A stretch of DNA of 17,085 bases, taken from JBBDIM01 sp040880405 (GTDB lineage: Bacteria > Planctomycetota > Planctomycetia > Pirellulales > Pirellulaceae). A program made the position numbers and the translations under genes. Shown piece after piece: positions 7,623-15,387 of the stretch. The notes beneath the pieces were generated by a model. It made no database searches and was not told where the DNA came from. It worked only from the letters and a program-made list of their open reading frames with translations. Every line of letters starts with the position of its first letter. The first letter of the stretch is position 1. The stretch spans positions 1-17,085 of the forward strand of contig JBBDIM010000151.1 of assembly GCA_040880405.1 (NCBI GenBank). Direction: 5' to 3'.

Positions 7623-7912
7623 ACGAAGAATCTTTCAGGCAGGCGGGGGCGCGAGGGTGTGTTATTGGTAATGCTTTAGCGTAATCGGTGGGTCCCCGCT
7701 TGCCGAACCCCCGCCGCAAAAAAATTCACGTGTAAATTCGAAGCGTCCCGGGATGGGTAGGCGGGAGGCCATCCCCCTTCGCTTTCCCGAACCACCGTCT
7801 TGGCGTAAAACTGAATGTCTCTCCGGCCTTTCAGGTTTTAGCCCTTCCCATGTTCCTCCAGCCCAGATTCTTTGGCATTACGACGTCAGACCAAGTCACC
7901 GATTCGACAACC

Positions 7913-9169
7913 ATGAGGGGAAAGGTCTCTGCGGCGGAGTTGCGCGAGACCGAGGGGGCGTATGGACGGTCGTTTTGGCTCGCCTATTTTGCCAATACGC
8001 TGCTCATCGTCTGCATGAGTACCCTGTTCCGCTACTTTGATTTTGTACGGTACTTGGGTGGTGATGAACTGGACCTGGGCTGGATTACCGGTTGCGGGAT
8101 GCTGGGGGCGGTGATCGCTCGGTTTGGGCAAGGGAAATTGATCGATCGGTTGGGGCCGCGGTTTGTCTGGCTGTGGTCCTTGGTGATTCTCATCGTGTCG
8201 CTCGCCGGGCATCTGTGGGTGACGCGGATCGATGGCCCAGAGATTTATCTGCTGCGGATGGGCCTCATGGTTGGGTTGGCCGGGGCCTTCGGGGCCTCGA
8301 TCACTTCGATTTCGCTCAAGGCCCCACGAGGCCGGACAGCCGAGCTGATTGGTGTGTTGGGCTCGTCCGGGTTCATTGGGCTGGCGATCGGGCCGATCAT
8401 CGGTGACGCCCTGTTCTCGACGGAACAGGCCACGATTGGGCAGATTCGGACGATGTTCCTGTTGGCGATCGTCGCGGTATGTCTCTCTTGGGTGCTGACT
8501 TATTTGGCCACTTGGGGAGACCGGCCTGGTCCGCCGATGACGCATCCGCCGGTGTGGAAGTTGATCGGCCGATATCAACCGGGTTGGATGCTGCTGATGG
8601 CCTTCGCGATGGGGATTGGCGTGACCTTGCCGCATGTCTTTTTGCGGAGCTTCGCCCAAGAGATGGACATCCCGGGGATCCGAAATTTCTTCCTGATTTA
8701 CGCCCTGACCGCTTTTTCGTTTCGTCTGGCGACACGGCGCCTGCCCGAGAAGATGGGAGTGAACCGGGCCGCGACACTAGGTGTGATGCTGTTGGCGGGG
8801 AGCATGTTGTTGTATTTGGTGGCGGTCAATCAGTGGCTGTTGCCAATCCCTGCGTTTCTCGGAGGAGTCGCCCATGCCTTGCTGTTTCCGGCGATTGTGG
8901 GTGGCGGCAGTGTCGCCTTTCCCCGCAAGTATCGAGGGACTGGGACCAACTTGATGCTGGCGATGTTGGACCTGGGGGCGCTCGTCGGACAGCCCGCCAT
9001 TGGGACCTTGATTTGGGGTGCGCGGAAAGCGGACCTGCCACCCTATCCGACGATGTTTTTGTGCGTGGCGGCGGTGTTGTTGATCGCGGCCACGCTCCAT
9101 CATTTTCTGGCCAGGCCGGTACATCCAGCCGATGATGACGAACATTTTGTGGCGACGCCGGAAGGATGA
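7913..9169 (+). CDS. Major facilitator superfamily transporter
   Basis: An inner-membrane secondary transporter of about 418 residues with roughly 12 hydrophobic segments. The first is SFWLAYFANTLLIVCMSTLF. The loop between helices 2 and 3 holds GKLIDRLGPR, the MFS motif A region, and a second half-motif RLPEKMGVNR follows helix 8, as the internal duplication of this family predicts. Two starts are possible: ATG 7913 leaves a short charged N-terminus before helix 1 and is preferred, while ATG 7850 adds 21 unremarkable residues. Neither has a Shine-Dalgarno sequence. The stop is 15 bases from the stop of the convergent epimerase. The substrate cannot be inferred. The upstream gap 7623-7912 must carry two divergent promoters, which I could not define. 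Confidence 0.9.
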   Translation: MRGKVSAAELRETEGAYGRSFWLAYFANTLLIVCMSTLFRYFDFVRYLGGDELDLGWITGCGMLGAVIARFGQGKLIDRLGPRFVWLWSLVILIVSLAGHLWVTRIDGPEIYLLRMGLMVGLAGAFGASITSISLKAPRGRTAELIGVLGSSGFIGLAIGPIIGDALFSTEQATIGQIRTMFLLAIVAVCLSWVLTYLATWGDRPGPPMTHPPVWKLIGRYQPGWMLLMAFAMGIGVTLPHVFLRSFAQEMDIPGIRNFFLIYALTAFSFRLATRRLPEKMGVNRAATLGVMLLAGSMLLYLVAVNQWLLPIPAFLGGVAHALLFPAIVGGGSVAFPRKYRGTGTNLMLAMLDLGALVGQPAIGTLIWGARKADLPPYPTMFLCVAAVLLIAATLHHFLARPVHPADDDEHFVATPEG

Positions 9170-9184
9170 GGTTGGATCAGTCGT

Positions 9185-10132
9185 CTACTTCGCGGCGGCG
9201 ACCATCTGTTGGTAGTAGTTGATCGAGCGGCGGAGTCCTTCTTCGAAGTCGACTTCCACTTCGTAGCCCAACAGACGTTGGGCCAAGGTGTTATCGGCCA
9301 TGCTGTCGCGGACGTCGCCCGCTCTGGGAGGTTGATGCTCCGGGGCGATGTCGGTGCCGAGCATTTCGTTGAGCAGTTTGATCAACACCAGCAGCGAGGT
9401 GCTTTTGCCGTTGGCAACGTTGATCGATTTTCCGGCCACTCCGGGTGCCGCGGCGGCATTGAGGTTGGCCCGGACGATGTTTTGTACGAAGGTGAAATCT
9501 CGGGACTGTTGGCCATCGCCGAAGATCACCGGTGGGCGGCCGGAGAGCAAGAGCGTAATGAAGATTGGGATCACGGCCGAGTAGGGGCTGTCAGGGTCTT
9601 GCCGTGGGCCGAACACGTTGAAGTACCGCAGCCCGACCGTTTCCAGGCCGTAGGTGTGATAAAAGGCTTGGCAATAATGCTCGCCCGTTAGTTTGGCAAC
9701 CGCGTAAGGGGAGAGCGGGGCGGGGAGGTCGGTCTCTCGTTTGGCGAGACCCGGTAGGTCACCGTAGGCACTGCTTGAAGCGGCGTACACCACCCGGCGA
9801 ACGCCACATTTGCGGGCTTCGTTCAAAACGTTGAGCGTGCCGGTCGCGCAGTGGAGGTGCGTATCAAGGGGCCGCTCGACGCTTAGCGGCACCGAGGCAA
9901 GCGCCGCTTGATGAAACACGGTATCGACGCCCCACACGGCGGCGGAAACTGCCCCGGGGTCGGTCACGCTTCCTTCGACGAAGGTCAGCTTAGGATGATC
10001 AAGCGGCAGGTTGTCGCGGTTGCCGGTCGAGAGATTATCGAGGACCACCACCTGATCGCCCCGTTCCAGAAGGGCGTCAACGATATGAGAACCGATAAAT
10101 CCGGCACCACCGGTTACGAGCGATTTAGCCAT
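9185..10132 (-). CDS. NAD-dependent UDP-sugar epimerase (WbpP/GalE-like, extended SDR)
   Basis: A 315-residue cytoplasmic enzyme expected to interconvert UDP-sugars at C4 for polysaccharide synthesis. The start is the ATG at 10132, right before the Rossmann fold MAKSLVTGGAGFIGSH; the frame runs 20 residues further upstream without homology-like content. NAD is bound by GGAGFIG (8-14) with D32 at the end of the second strand. The active site has the serine run SSSAYG (119-124) and Y143-x3-K147 (SPYAVAK). RYFNVFGPRQDPDSPYSAVIP and GDGQQSRDFTFV follow the pattern of WbpP-type UDP-GlcNAc 4-epimerases more than of plain GalE. It is the last gene of the polysaccharide group on this strand, 153 bp beyond the CpsD-like gene. 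Substrate specificity is inferred. Confidence 0.9.
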   Translation of the reverse strand: MAKSLVTGGAGFIGSHIVDALLERGDQVVVLDNLSTGNRDNLPLDHPKLTFVEGSVTDPGAVSAAVWGVDTVFHQAALASVPLSVERPLDTHLHCATGTLNVLNEARKCGVRRVVYAASSSAYGDLPGLAKRETDLPAPLSPYAVAKLTGEHYCQAFYHTYGLETVGLRYFNVFGPRQDPDSPYSAVIPIFITLLLSGRPPVIFGDGQQSRDFTFVQNIVRANLNAAAAPGVAGKSINVANGKSTSLLVLIKLLNEMLGTDIAPEHQPPRAGDVRDSMADNTLAQRLLGYEVEVDFEEGLRRSINYYQQMVAAAK

Positions 10133-10285
10133 GGAGATCCGCCGTCGGGAAAAAAGTGCAATTGTGCTGCGAACGGGACGTTCCGTTGCCAATTATATCA
10201 CCCGCTGAGTGGCGGACGTAATTTGTGGCGTCCTCGGTAACTATTGAGAGGGGCAAAAACTAGGGATTGCCCGCAAGGTGCCGAT

Positions 10286-11581
10286 TTAATCGATCGAGGC
10301 GTTGCTGACGATTATTCCCAGATGCCCCATGACATGCAGCTCATAGGCCCGCATCGCTGCGCTAAGCTGCTCATCGGTGGTCCGGCCGAGACCCACTTCC
10401 AGGTATCCGGCGGAAACGACCGATCCGTAGAGCGGCGTCGAGTCGGCGTCGTAGTCTTCCGCCACGATCAAGATCAGCGACCACCAACGAGACAGGTCTT
10501 CCACCAGTTCCGCCAACCGTCGCCGGTGGGCCGAGCTCGCGGTTAAGGTCCAGTTGCCGCTGCCTGCGGGAATCACATGAACCGGCACCTGATGAAGCCG
10601 GTGCAGGGTTTGGGGCCAGTCGATTTGGCGCTGTGCGACCTCCAACAGACCGGGACGCCGGTCGATCCCTAACAAGTGGCTGAGTGATTTGCCGCGGCAG
10701 TTCCCGTCAATCAACAACACCTCTTCGCCGCGCTGTTGCCAAAGCAGGGCCAACCGCAGCGCCGCCTGCGCGACAATCTCAGGCTGACCAATTCCGCTGA
10801 GGAGAATGGCTCCGGCCGCCTCGGGGTCGTGTTCGGCCAGGTCGTCCTTGATGCGGCTGGCCAACTCGCCAAAGGTGTGGCGATGGGCCGGATGCTCCAG
10901 GTCTGAAAGCCCGGTGGTTTCCGCCTCGGTAAGGGGGAGTTGCAGGGCAGTGGGATTTTCTGGGCTTGGAGATTCTTCCAGAATCTCGGGACTGGTCGGA
11001 GCTGCGTGACTCGTCGGCAGGGGGGCCGCTTGCTCAACAATTACCGGAGACGCGGCGTTGCCTGTCCGGACCAGCTCGCGCAGCATGTCGACCAGGTCGG
11101 GCGGGATCGGCGAAGAGACCGCCGAGTCTGGCCGCTGCTCCGGTTCCGGTGGCCGCTGAGTCAGTTCCGCGTGCAATTTTTCGAACTCTTGCCGCAGGGC
11201 CGATTGGAATTCGCGATGGCTTTGCTCTCGGCGGCGGATTTCTTCCTGGATGCTGTCCAGTTGGTCAGAGTGGTTCGCGGACTGGTTTGAGAGAACTGCT
11301 TCCAGCTTCGCCAAACGCTCAGCCTGGGCATTGTTCTGGGCCTCTGCCCTGTCGAGCGACTCACGCAAGGCCTGGAACTGCCGGATCGTTTCCAGGTGCT
11401 CCTCGGTTTCGGCCGTTAGCTGGTGCAGTCGCTCGGCATCGGTTGCGGAAGGTTCACTTGAGGCAACCTCCGTCGCCGTAGCAGTTGGCGAGTGCGGACG
11501 CTCCTCCCGAGGCGGTTCGTCGTGTGAGGACGAGGCCGCGTCTTGTTGCAACTGCTTGAGGGCGTCGAGGAGTCGACTCAT
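10286..11581 (-). CDS. CpsD/BY-kinase-like polysaccharide protein with degenerate P-loop
   Basis: A 431-residue protein. The N-terminus MSRLLDALKQ resembles the MSRIxEALxxAE start of exopolysaccharide tyrosine autokinases. Residues 48-145 are Q/E/R-rich coiled coil, 146-235 a proline-rich linker, and 236-431 a MinD/ParA-like domain. In that domain the Walker A' position is LLIDGNCRGKSLSHLLG (289-305) and the Walker B strand is LILIVAEDYDADS (369-381). The Walker A loop, normally GEGKST, reads GIGQPEIV (263-270): the lysine and threonine that hold ATP are gone. No C-terminal tyrosine cluster is present. It probably acts as a scaffold or regulator of the Wzz-like protein rather than as a kinase. 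It lies 23 bp after the AAA ATPase and is likely cotranscribed. Confidence 0.75.
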   Translation of the reverse strand: MSRLLDALKQLQQDAASSSHDEPPREERPHSPTATATEVASSEPSATDAERLHQLTAETEEHLETIRQFQALRESLDRAEAQNNAQAERLAKLEAVLSNQSANHSDQLDSIQEEIRRREQSHREFQSALRQEFEKLHAELTQRPPEPEQRPDSAVSSPIPPDLVDMLRELVRTGNAASPVIVEQAAPLPTSHAAPTSPEILEESPSPENPTALQLPLTEAETTGLSDLEHPAHRHTFGELASRIKDDLAEHDPEAAGAILLSGIGQPEIVAQAALRLALLWQQRGEEVLLIDGNCRGKSLSHLLGIDRRPGLLEVAQRQIDWPQTLHRLHQVPVHVIPAGSGNWTLTASSAHRRRLAELVEDLSRWWSLILIVAEDYDADSTPLYGSVVSAGYLEVGLGRTTDEQLSAAMRAYELHVMGHLGIIVSNASID

Positions 11582-11604
11582 GTCGTGGTCCGGTCCGAGT
11601 TGGC

Positions 11605-13011
11605 TTAGGCGTGCTCACGCCGCAATTGCGAAAACAACTGACGATAGGTCCGCTTGCTGGCCACCGGTTGGGGTGGGCTGATCGGGAGCGACTCCGGAAC
11701 GTCGTCCTCCTGGGCAATCACCGGGAAATCGCGGTCGATTTCGATGATGTCTCGATCATCCGAGATCTCTTCGGCTTGCTCCAGTCGATCGAGCAGTTGG
11801 TCGGTTGAAGGATAATCGGGCAGGACGACGTCAACGTTGTGCGATGCGCCTTCGTAATCCAGTTCGAAGTTGTCCGAAAGCAGAATTGCAGCGATCTCGG
11901 AATATTGCGGGCTGTCGACTCGGAGCCAGGGTGACTTCGTCTCTTCTTCGCCCAGCGAGGCGAACTTGTCGAACACCACCTCTTCCACTTCGAACGGTTC
12001 CTGAAAGGGATCCTTCGCGTTTTGGAAGACCAATTCAATCTCCGGCTCGGAAGAATTCGCCTCTTCGTATTCCGCTTCCACTTGCTTCTCGGAACCGGAG
12101 AACTTAACCGTTTGCGGGAAGGAATTGGGGGCATCGTCCAAACCGCCGAACTCGATCATCTCATCTTCCGACTGCCCCGAGGCGATGTCCACCGCTCGGC
12201 TGGGTGAGGGGAGACGCTGCAAATCAGCCCACGCCTCGGCGACCATCCCCTGGTCGATCTTGCGGATCTCGCTCAAGCTGGCCAGCATTAGGCTGTGATC
12301 GCACAGTTGGTTAATCACGCGGGGCACGCCGCCTGTGAGGGAGTGGATCTCCTTGAGGGCCGCGGCGTCAAACGAGCCGCCGATTCCCTTGGTCGACTCC
12401 AACTGCGCGGTGACAAACCGCGAGGTCTCTTCGGCCGACAGGGATTCCAAATATCCCCGGGCGGTGATTCGCTGGTTGAACGAAGCGAGGTAAGGACTGG
12501 CGAGTCGCTCTTCCAAGGTCATCCCGCCGACCAACACCAGCGAAACCGGGGCGGTACCGCTGCCGTAGTTGGTCAGCAGTCGCAATTCTTCCAACAGGCG
12601 AATCGGCAAAGTGTCCGCCTCATCGACAATAAGCACCACGCCGCGGAACTGCCGCTCGATCCGTTCCAGAAAATCGGCCAATTGAACCCGCAGGTCCCCT
12701 TCATCCAATCCCCGAAACGGGAGCCCCAGCCCAAATGAAATCGCTTGCAGCAGCGCCCTTCGCGACCCGAAGTTACCGCCACCCAGCCGCGCGACTTTGA
12801 AATCCTCGCCCAACAGCTCTGCGAGCTTGAGGGTCAGCGCCGTTTTGCCGAGCCCGGGGGCACCGATCAGCGTAGCCAAGCCCTCATTGCGATCGACACA
12901 GCGGCGGATCAGGTCCAAGGCGGCAGTCTGCCCTTCCAGCGATTGATAGCATTGCAGCGAGGCGACGGCGGCGAACGGGCGTTTGGTCAGGGAAAAGTAG
13001 GACTGGTGCAT
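11605..13011 (-). CDS. ExeA-like AAA ATPase of a polysaccharide/secretion locus
   Basis: A 468-residue cytoplasmic ATPase. MHQSYFSLTKRPFAAV is the typical opening of the ExeA/GspA-type AAA family. Walker A is GAPGLGKT (50-57), Walker B VVLIVDEAD (125-133), an arginine-containing FNQRI follows near 178-182, and the sensor 2 motif LTGGVPRVINQLCDHSL is at 225-241. After about residue 270 comes a long acidic tail that ends in basic KRTYRQLFSQLRREHA; it looks disordered and may bind partners. ATG 13011 has CAGG a few bases upstream. Similar ATPases accompany Wzz and tyrosine-autokinase genes in exosortase-type exopolysaccharide loci, which matches the downstream CpsD-like gene. Unlike that neighbour it retains all nucleotide-binding motifs. 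Confidence 0.88.
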   Translation of the reverse strand: MHQSYFSLTKRPFAAVASLQCYQSLEGQTAALDLIRRCVDRNEGLATLIGAPGLGKTALTLKLAELLGEDFKVARLGGGNFGSRRALLQAISFGLGLPFRGLDEGDLRVQLADFLERIERQFRGVVLIVDEADTLPIRLLEELRLLTNYGSGTAPVSLVLVGGMTLEERLASPYLASFNQRITARGYLESLSAEETSRFVTAQLESTKGIGGSFDAAALKEIHSLTGGVPRVINQLCDHSLMLASLSEIRKIDQGMVAEAWADLQRLPSPSRAVDIASGQSEDEMIEFGGLDDAPNSFPQTVKFSGSEKQVEAEYEEANSSEPEIELVFQNAKDPFQEPFEVEEVVFDKFASLGEEETKSPWLRVDSPQYSEIAAILLSDNFELDYEGASHNVDVVLPDYPSTDQLLDRLEQAEEISDDRDIIEIDRDFPVIAQEDDVPESLPISPPQPVASKRTYRQLFSQLRREHA

Positions 13012-13131
13012 ATTGCCTGGATTTCCGAGTTTTCGTGGTTTGCTGAGTTGTGTCTCGCCGGGGGCGATTGTCGAGGCGACCTCACTTCAACCATCGGCAT
13101 TTGGGGGCCAGCATCTTCATTCCGGTAGGTG

Positions 13132-13147
13132 GGTTATAGGAATAACC
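13132..13147. other. Short hairpin in the Wzz-ATPase intergenic gap
   Basis: GGTTAT (13133-13138) pairs with ATAACC (13142-13147) around a three-base loop, AGG or near it. It stands 120 bases upstream of the ATPase start. It may be a repeat boundary or a structured leader; alone it is weak evidence. Confidence 0.25.
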
Positions 13148-13237
13148 GTGAATGCGCCGGGGCGCGGCACCGAGCGGAGCCGGGAGCACGCGCGCCCCCG
13201 TCTCATCGCTACGTTCGCCTAACGCGTCATTCCGTTC

Positions 13238-13519
13238 GAGTTTAGGAGTGGTTTCTGGGTGCCATGCCCACGCCCTCCAACGTGGGCATGAGAAGTGCGA
13301 TATGATCCAGTCTCTTTCGAGAAGGCCGGACGCAGGTTCGGGTTTCACTAGCGGCTTAAATAGTGAGCGAAAGCTTTACCAAGACAGTCCATTGGCCGTG
13401 GGTTAGCGGTCGGCCGTTTCACTGGTTGTTCATTGAGTTGCAAGTGGATAACCAACCCGCCAAAACATGCCCACGCTTTCCGGGCGTGGGCATGGCACCC
13501 AGAAACCACTCGTAAACTC
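13238..13519. mobile_element. MITE-like element with 38-bp terminal inverted repeats (copies B and C)
   Basis: The first 38 bases (13238-13275, starting GAGTTTAGGAGTGG) and the reverse complement of 13482-13519 differ at one position only. Each end folds further into its own hairpin: CATGCCCACG/CGTGGGCATG at 13263-13290, and CATGCCCACG/CGTGGGCATG at 13466-13494. The 282-bp interior encodes no recognisable protein. I saw no target duplication. The left half is a copy of 5922-6040 and the stretch 13413-13475 matches 6548-6611, so the same composite unit occurs twice in the window. A non-autonomous mobile element is the simplest reading; a structured RNA or protein-binding repeat is possible. 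Confidence 0.55.
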
Positions 13520-13525
13520 TGAAGT

Positions 13526-13754
13526 AAAAAAGGGGTCGGGAGTCTTTTTTCGAAACGTGAGCGGTGGGTACCAGTTACAGGGTAACCAAAAAGAGTCCGG
13601 ACCCCTTTTTTATGCGGTGCGAGAAGGCGTTCATGCCAAGAGCCCAATCCGTTAAAAAGGGGGCAGGACTCTTTTCTTCGTAGTTGGTGGGCGGGGCTGC
13701 GATTTCTTGTTTCTGAAAAGACTCCTGACCCCTATTTAACTCCCGACCCCTATG
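13526..13754. repeat. Cluster of five REP-like AAAAGGGGTC-GGAGTCTTTT units
   Basis: Units of about 24 bases of the form AAAAGGGGTCxGGAGTCTTTT occur at 13526-13550 (+), 13588-13611 (-), 13653-13676 (+) and 13715-13737 (-), with a half unit at 13739-13754 (-). The first two and the next two face each other, so each pair can form a long hairpin. This alternating layout is like REPIN doublets, which are mobilised by REP-associated Y1 transposases. No such transposase is in the window. The cluster ends 15 bases before the Wzz stop codon and may also influence transcript ends there. Confidence 0.75.
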
Positions 13755-13768
13755 TTTCACGTGCGATC

Positions 13769-15196
13769 TTACCCGCGACCCAATAACATCAGCGGAAGCT
13801 GTTGCGCCTCGGCCAGGGCGGCAACCGGGTCTTGGAGGAGCAGTGTGGAGTAATCGGCCCGGGTCAGGAGACAGCCCAAGATCAACACGCCGATTGCTAG
13901 CAGGGTGATCTCGGAGCACCGGGCCACGACCAACGTCACCGGCCGCCAAGGTCTTCCGAGTTTAGAGACCTTCGCTTGGTCGCCGAAAGGGAGGGCCCCG
14001 GTCACGGGAAAGCTGAGGAGCTGCTCGATCTCTTCGACCGAGCGCAAGCCTTGGGGCCGCCGAGCCCAGGCGGCGAGTTGCCCCCCCCCGAGTCCGAGGA
14101 TGGTTGCCAGCAGCAGCAACAAGGCGAAGCGACTCGGGGTCAGCCGGCCACCGAGTTGGGCCACGATGTGCGGTTCCGCGATTGGCAGGGCCTGGATGTT
14201 GGCCAGCAGTTGCTGCGTCTGATCAGCCTCCGCCTGACGACGGAGGATATCGTCCAATTGTTTAGACCTCCTTTGCACAGCCGCCTGATGTCGGGCGATC
14301 TGACCGGCGAGCCGTCGCTGTTGGGAAGCGATATCTTCCACCTCGGAGGTTATCGCTTGTGCAGGCTGCGCCAGGCGTGGTGTCTCCAGTAGTTTTGCTG
14401 ACAGCTCCTCAATTTGACCCTCGATGTCTTGGATCAATGGGTGCTGTTGGGTGCGGCTAACTAGTAACCGGCTCCGCTCCTGTTGGAGTTCGCCCATGGT
14501 CCGGTTCAATTCTTGCCACTGCCGCGAGACTTCCGGCTCTTCTGCGGTGGCCGCCGTGGAATCAGCCTCGATCCGCGCGGTCAGGGTGTCACGCTCTTTT
14601 TCATACGACAGCAAAATGCCCTTGGCCTGATCGAGGTCATGTCGTGCGGCATCGACAACCGCCTGGTACGCGTCACCAATTCTTGCGCGCTCGGCGAAGG
14701 TCGCTTCGTCTAAAGCCGCGTGGAAGCGAGTGGAAAGTTCTCGAATCACCGCCAGCGCCGCATGGCGATCGCGCGAACTGAACTCCAAGTCGATCCGCCG
14801 CTCGTCTCGTTGCATCCTCGATTGTCGGGCGTGAAGTCGCTGATTAAGGAGGGTCTCTCCTTCGGCCGGTGACATCTCTCCCAGTTCCGTTGTCAGCTCT
14901 GGCACGGTGATTAAGACCTGACGCCACGTTTCGGAACTGCGGATCGCCTGCATCGCCCTTTCGGTGGAGGTGTCGAGCACGCTACTCGTCTCCGGCAGAT
15001 TCCCAAGGGTGGGGTCCGCCTTTAAATTCACCACCACTTCCCCATGGGCCACGAAGCCCGCTAGTTGGCTGCGGCAGAGGTGCAGACCCAACACCGTGAT
15101 CGCCAGCGCTACCAGGAGACCCACATACAGAGGGTGGGGCACATGGCCGCGAAAGGTCTTGGGTGGCTCGGTTCCTGGGCGAAGTTCGTTGTTCAC
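13769..15196 (-). CDS. Wzz-type chain-length/polysaccharide co-polymerase protein without kinase domain
   Basis: A 475-residue inner-membrane protein that should set the length or drive the export of a surface polysaccharide. A membrane helix lies at about 23-41, followed by a periplasmic part with long coiled coils (about 180-340), a second helix at about 357-378 and a third near 428-445. Between the last two, RSVEEIEQLLSFPVTGALPFG (385-405) resembles the linker that joins Wzz domains to BY-kinases (compare RSPEEVE...LPVLGVIP), yet no kinase domain follows. The start is GTG at 15196: an in-frame TAG lies upstream with no ATG between. No Shine-Dalgarno is seen. Usual PCP proteins have two membrane helices, so the third is unusual. 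The gene precedes the ATPase and CpsD-like genes, separated by 757 bp of repeats. Confidence 0.8.
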   Translation of the reverse strand: MNNELRPGTEPPKTFRGHVPHPLYVGLLVALAITVLGLHLCRSQLAGFVAHGEVVVNLKADPTLGNLPETSSVLDTSTERAMQAIRSSETWRQVLITVPELTTELGEMSPAEGETLLNQRLHARQSRMQRDERRIDLEFSSRDRHAALAVIRELSTRFHAALDEATFAERARIGDAYQAVVDAARHDLDQAKGILLSYEKERDTLTARIEADSTAATAEEPEVSRQWQELNRTMGELQQERSRLLVSRTQQHPLIQDIEGQIEELSAKLLETPRLAQPAQAITSEVEDIASQQRRLAGQIARHQAAVQRRSKQLDDILRRQAEADQTQQLLANIQALPIAEPHIVAQLGGRLTPSRFALLLLLATILGLGGGQLAAWARRPQGLRSVEEIEQLLSFPVTGALPFGDQAKVSKLGRPWRPVTLVVARCSEITLLAIGVLILGCLLTRADYSTLLLQDPVAALAEAQQLPLMLLGRG

Positions 15197-15325
15197 GGAG
15201 CTGTCTATGCCGTTTCGGCGATCGGGCCAGCGGTACTAGTCGCCACGAGGCGATGATAGAATGGTTCAAATTCTTCATCGGTTACCAGGGCGTCGCCACT
15301 GGACCGTAGTCTCAATTTTGTCGAA

Positions 15326-15344
15326 TCCCCCGCTTGCCGGGGGA
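15326..15344. other. GC-rich hairpin in the divergent wzz-trpF region
   Basis: TCCCCCG (15326-15332) pairs with CGGGGGA (15338-15344) around CTTGC. It lies 44 bases before the trpF start. No T run follows on either strand, so a terminator is unlikely; it could be a leader hairpin or part of a promoter region. The 191-bp region 15197-15387 must contain promoters for both genes; none is clear by eye. Confidence 0.35.
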
Positions 15345-15387
15345 CGTTGCACCAAATAACTAGCCACCCCTCCGGCGGACGGCGTCA

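Noticed and set aside
7886..8659. 257-residue open frame opposite the MFS gene
   Set aside because: Rich in P, R, H and Q with no hydrophobic core; it is the antisense shadow of a membrane-protein gene.
13348..13647. Minus-strand 99-residue frame across the repeats
   Set aside because: It spans the terminal inverted repeat and two REP-like units, so its translation is just repeat DNA.
13526..13754. CRISPR array
   Set aside because: The repeats alternate in orientation, differ from each other and have unequal spacers, unlike direct CRISPR repeats.
13769..15196. Fused BY-kinase (Wzc type)
   Set aside because: The linker is present, but the chain ends after a third membrane helix with no Walker motifs.
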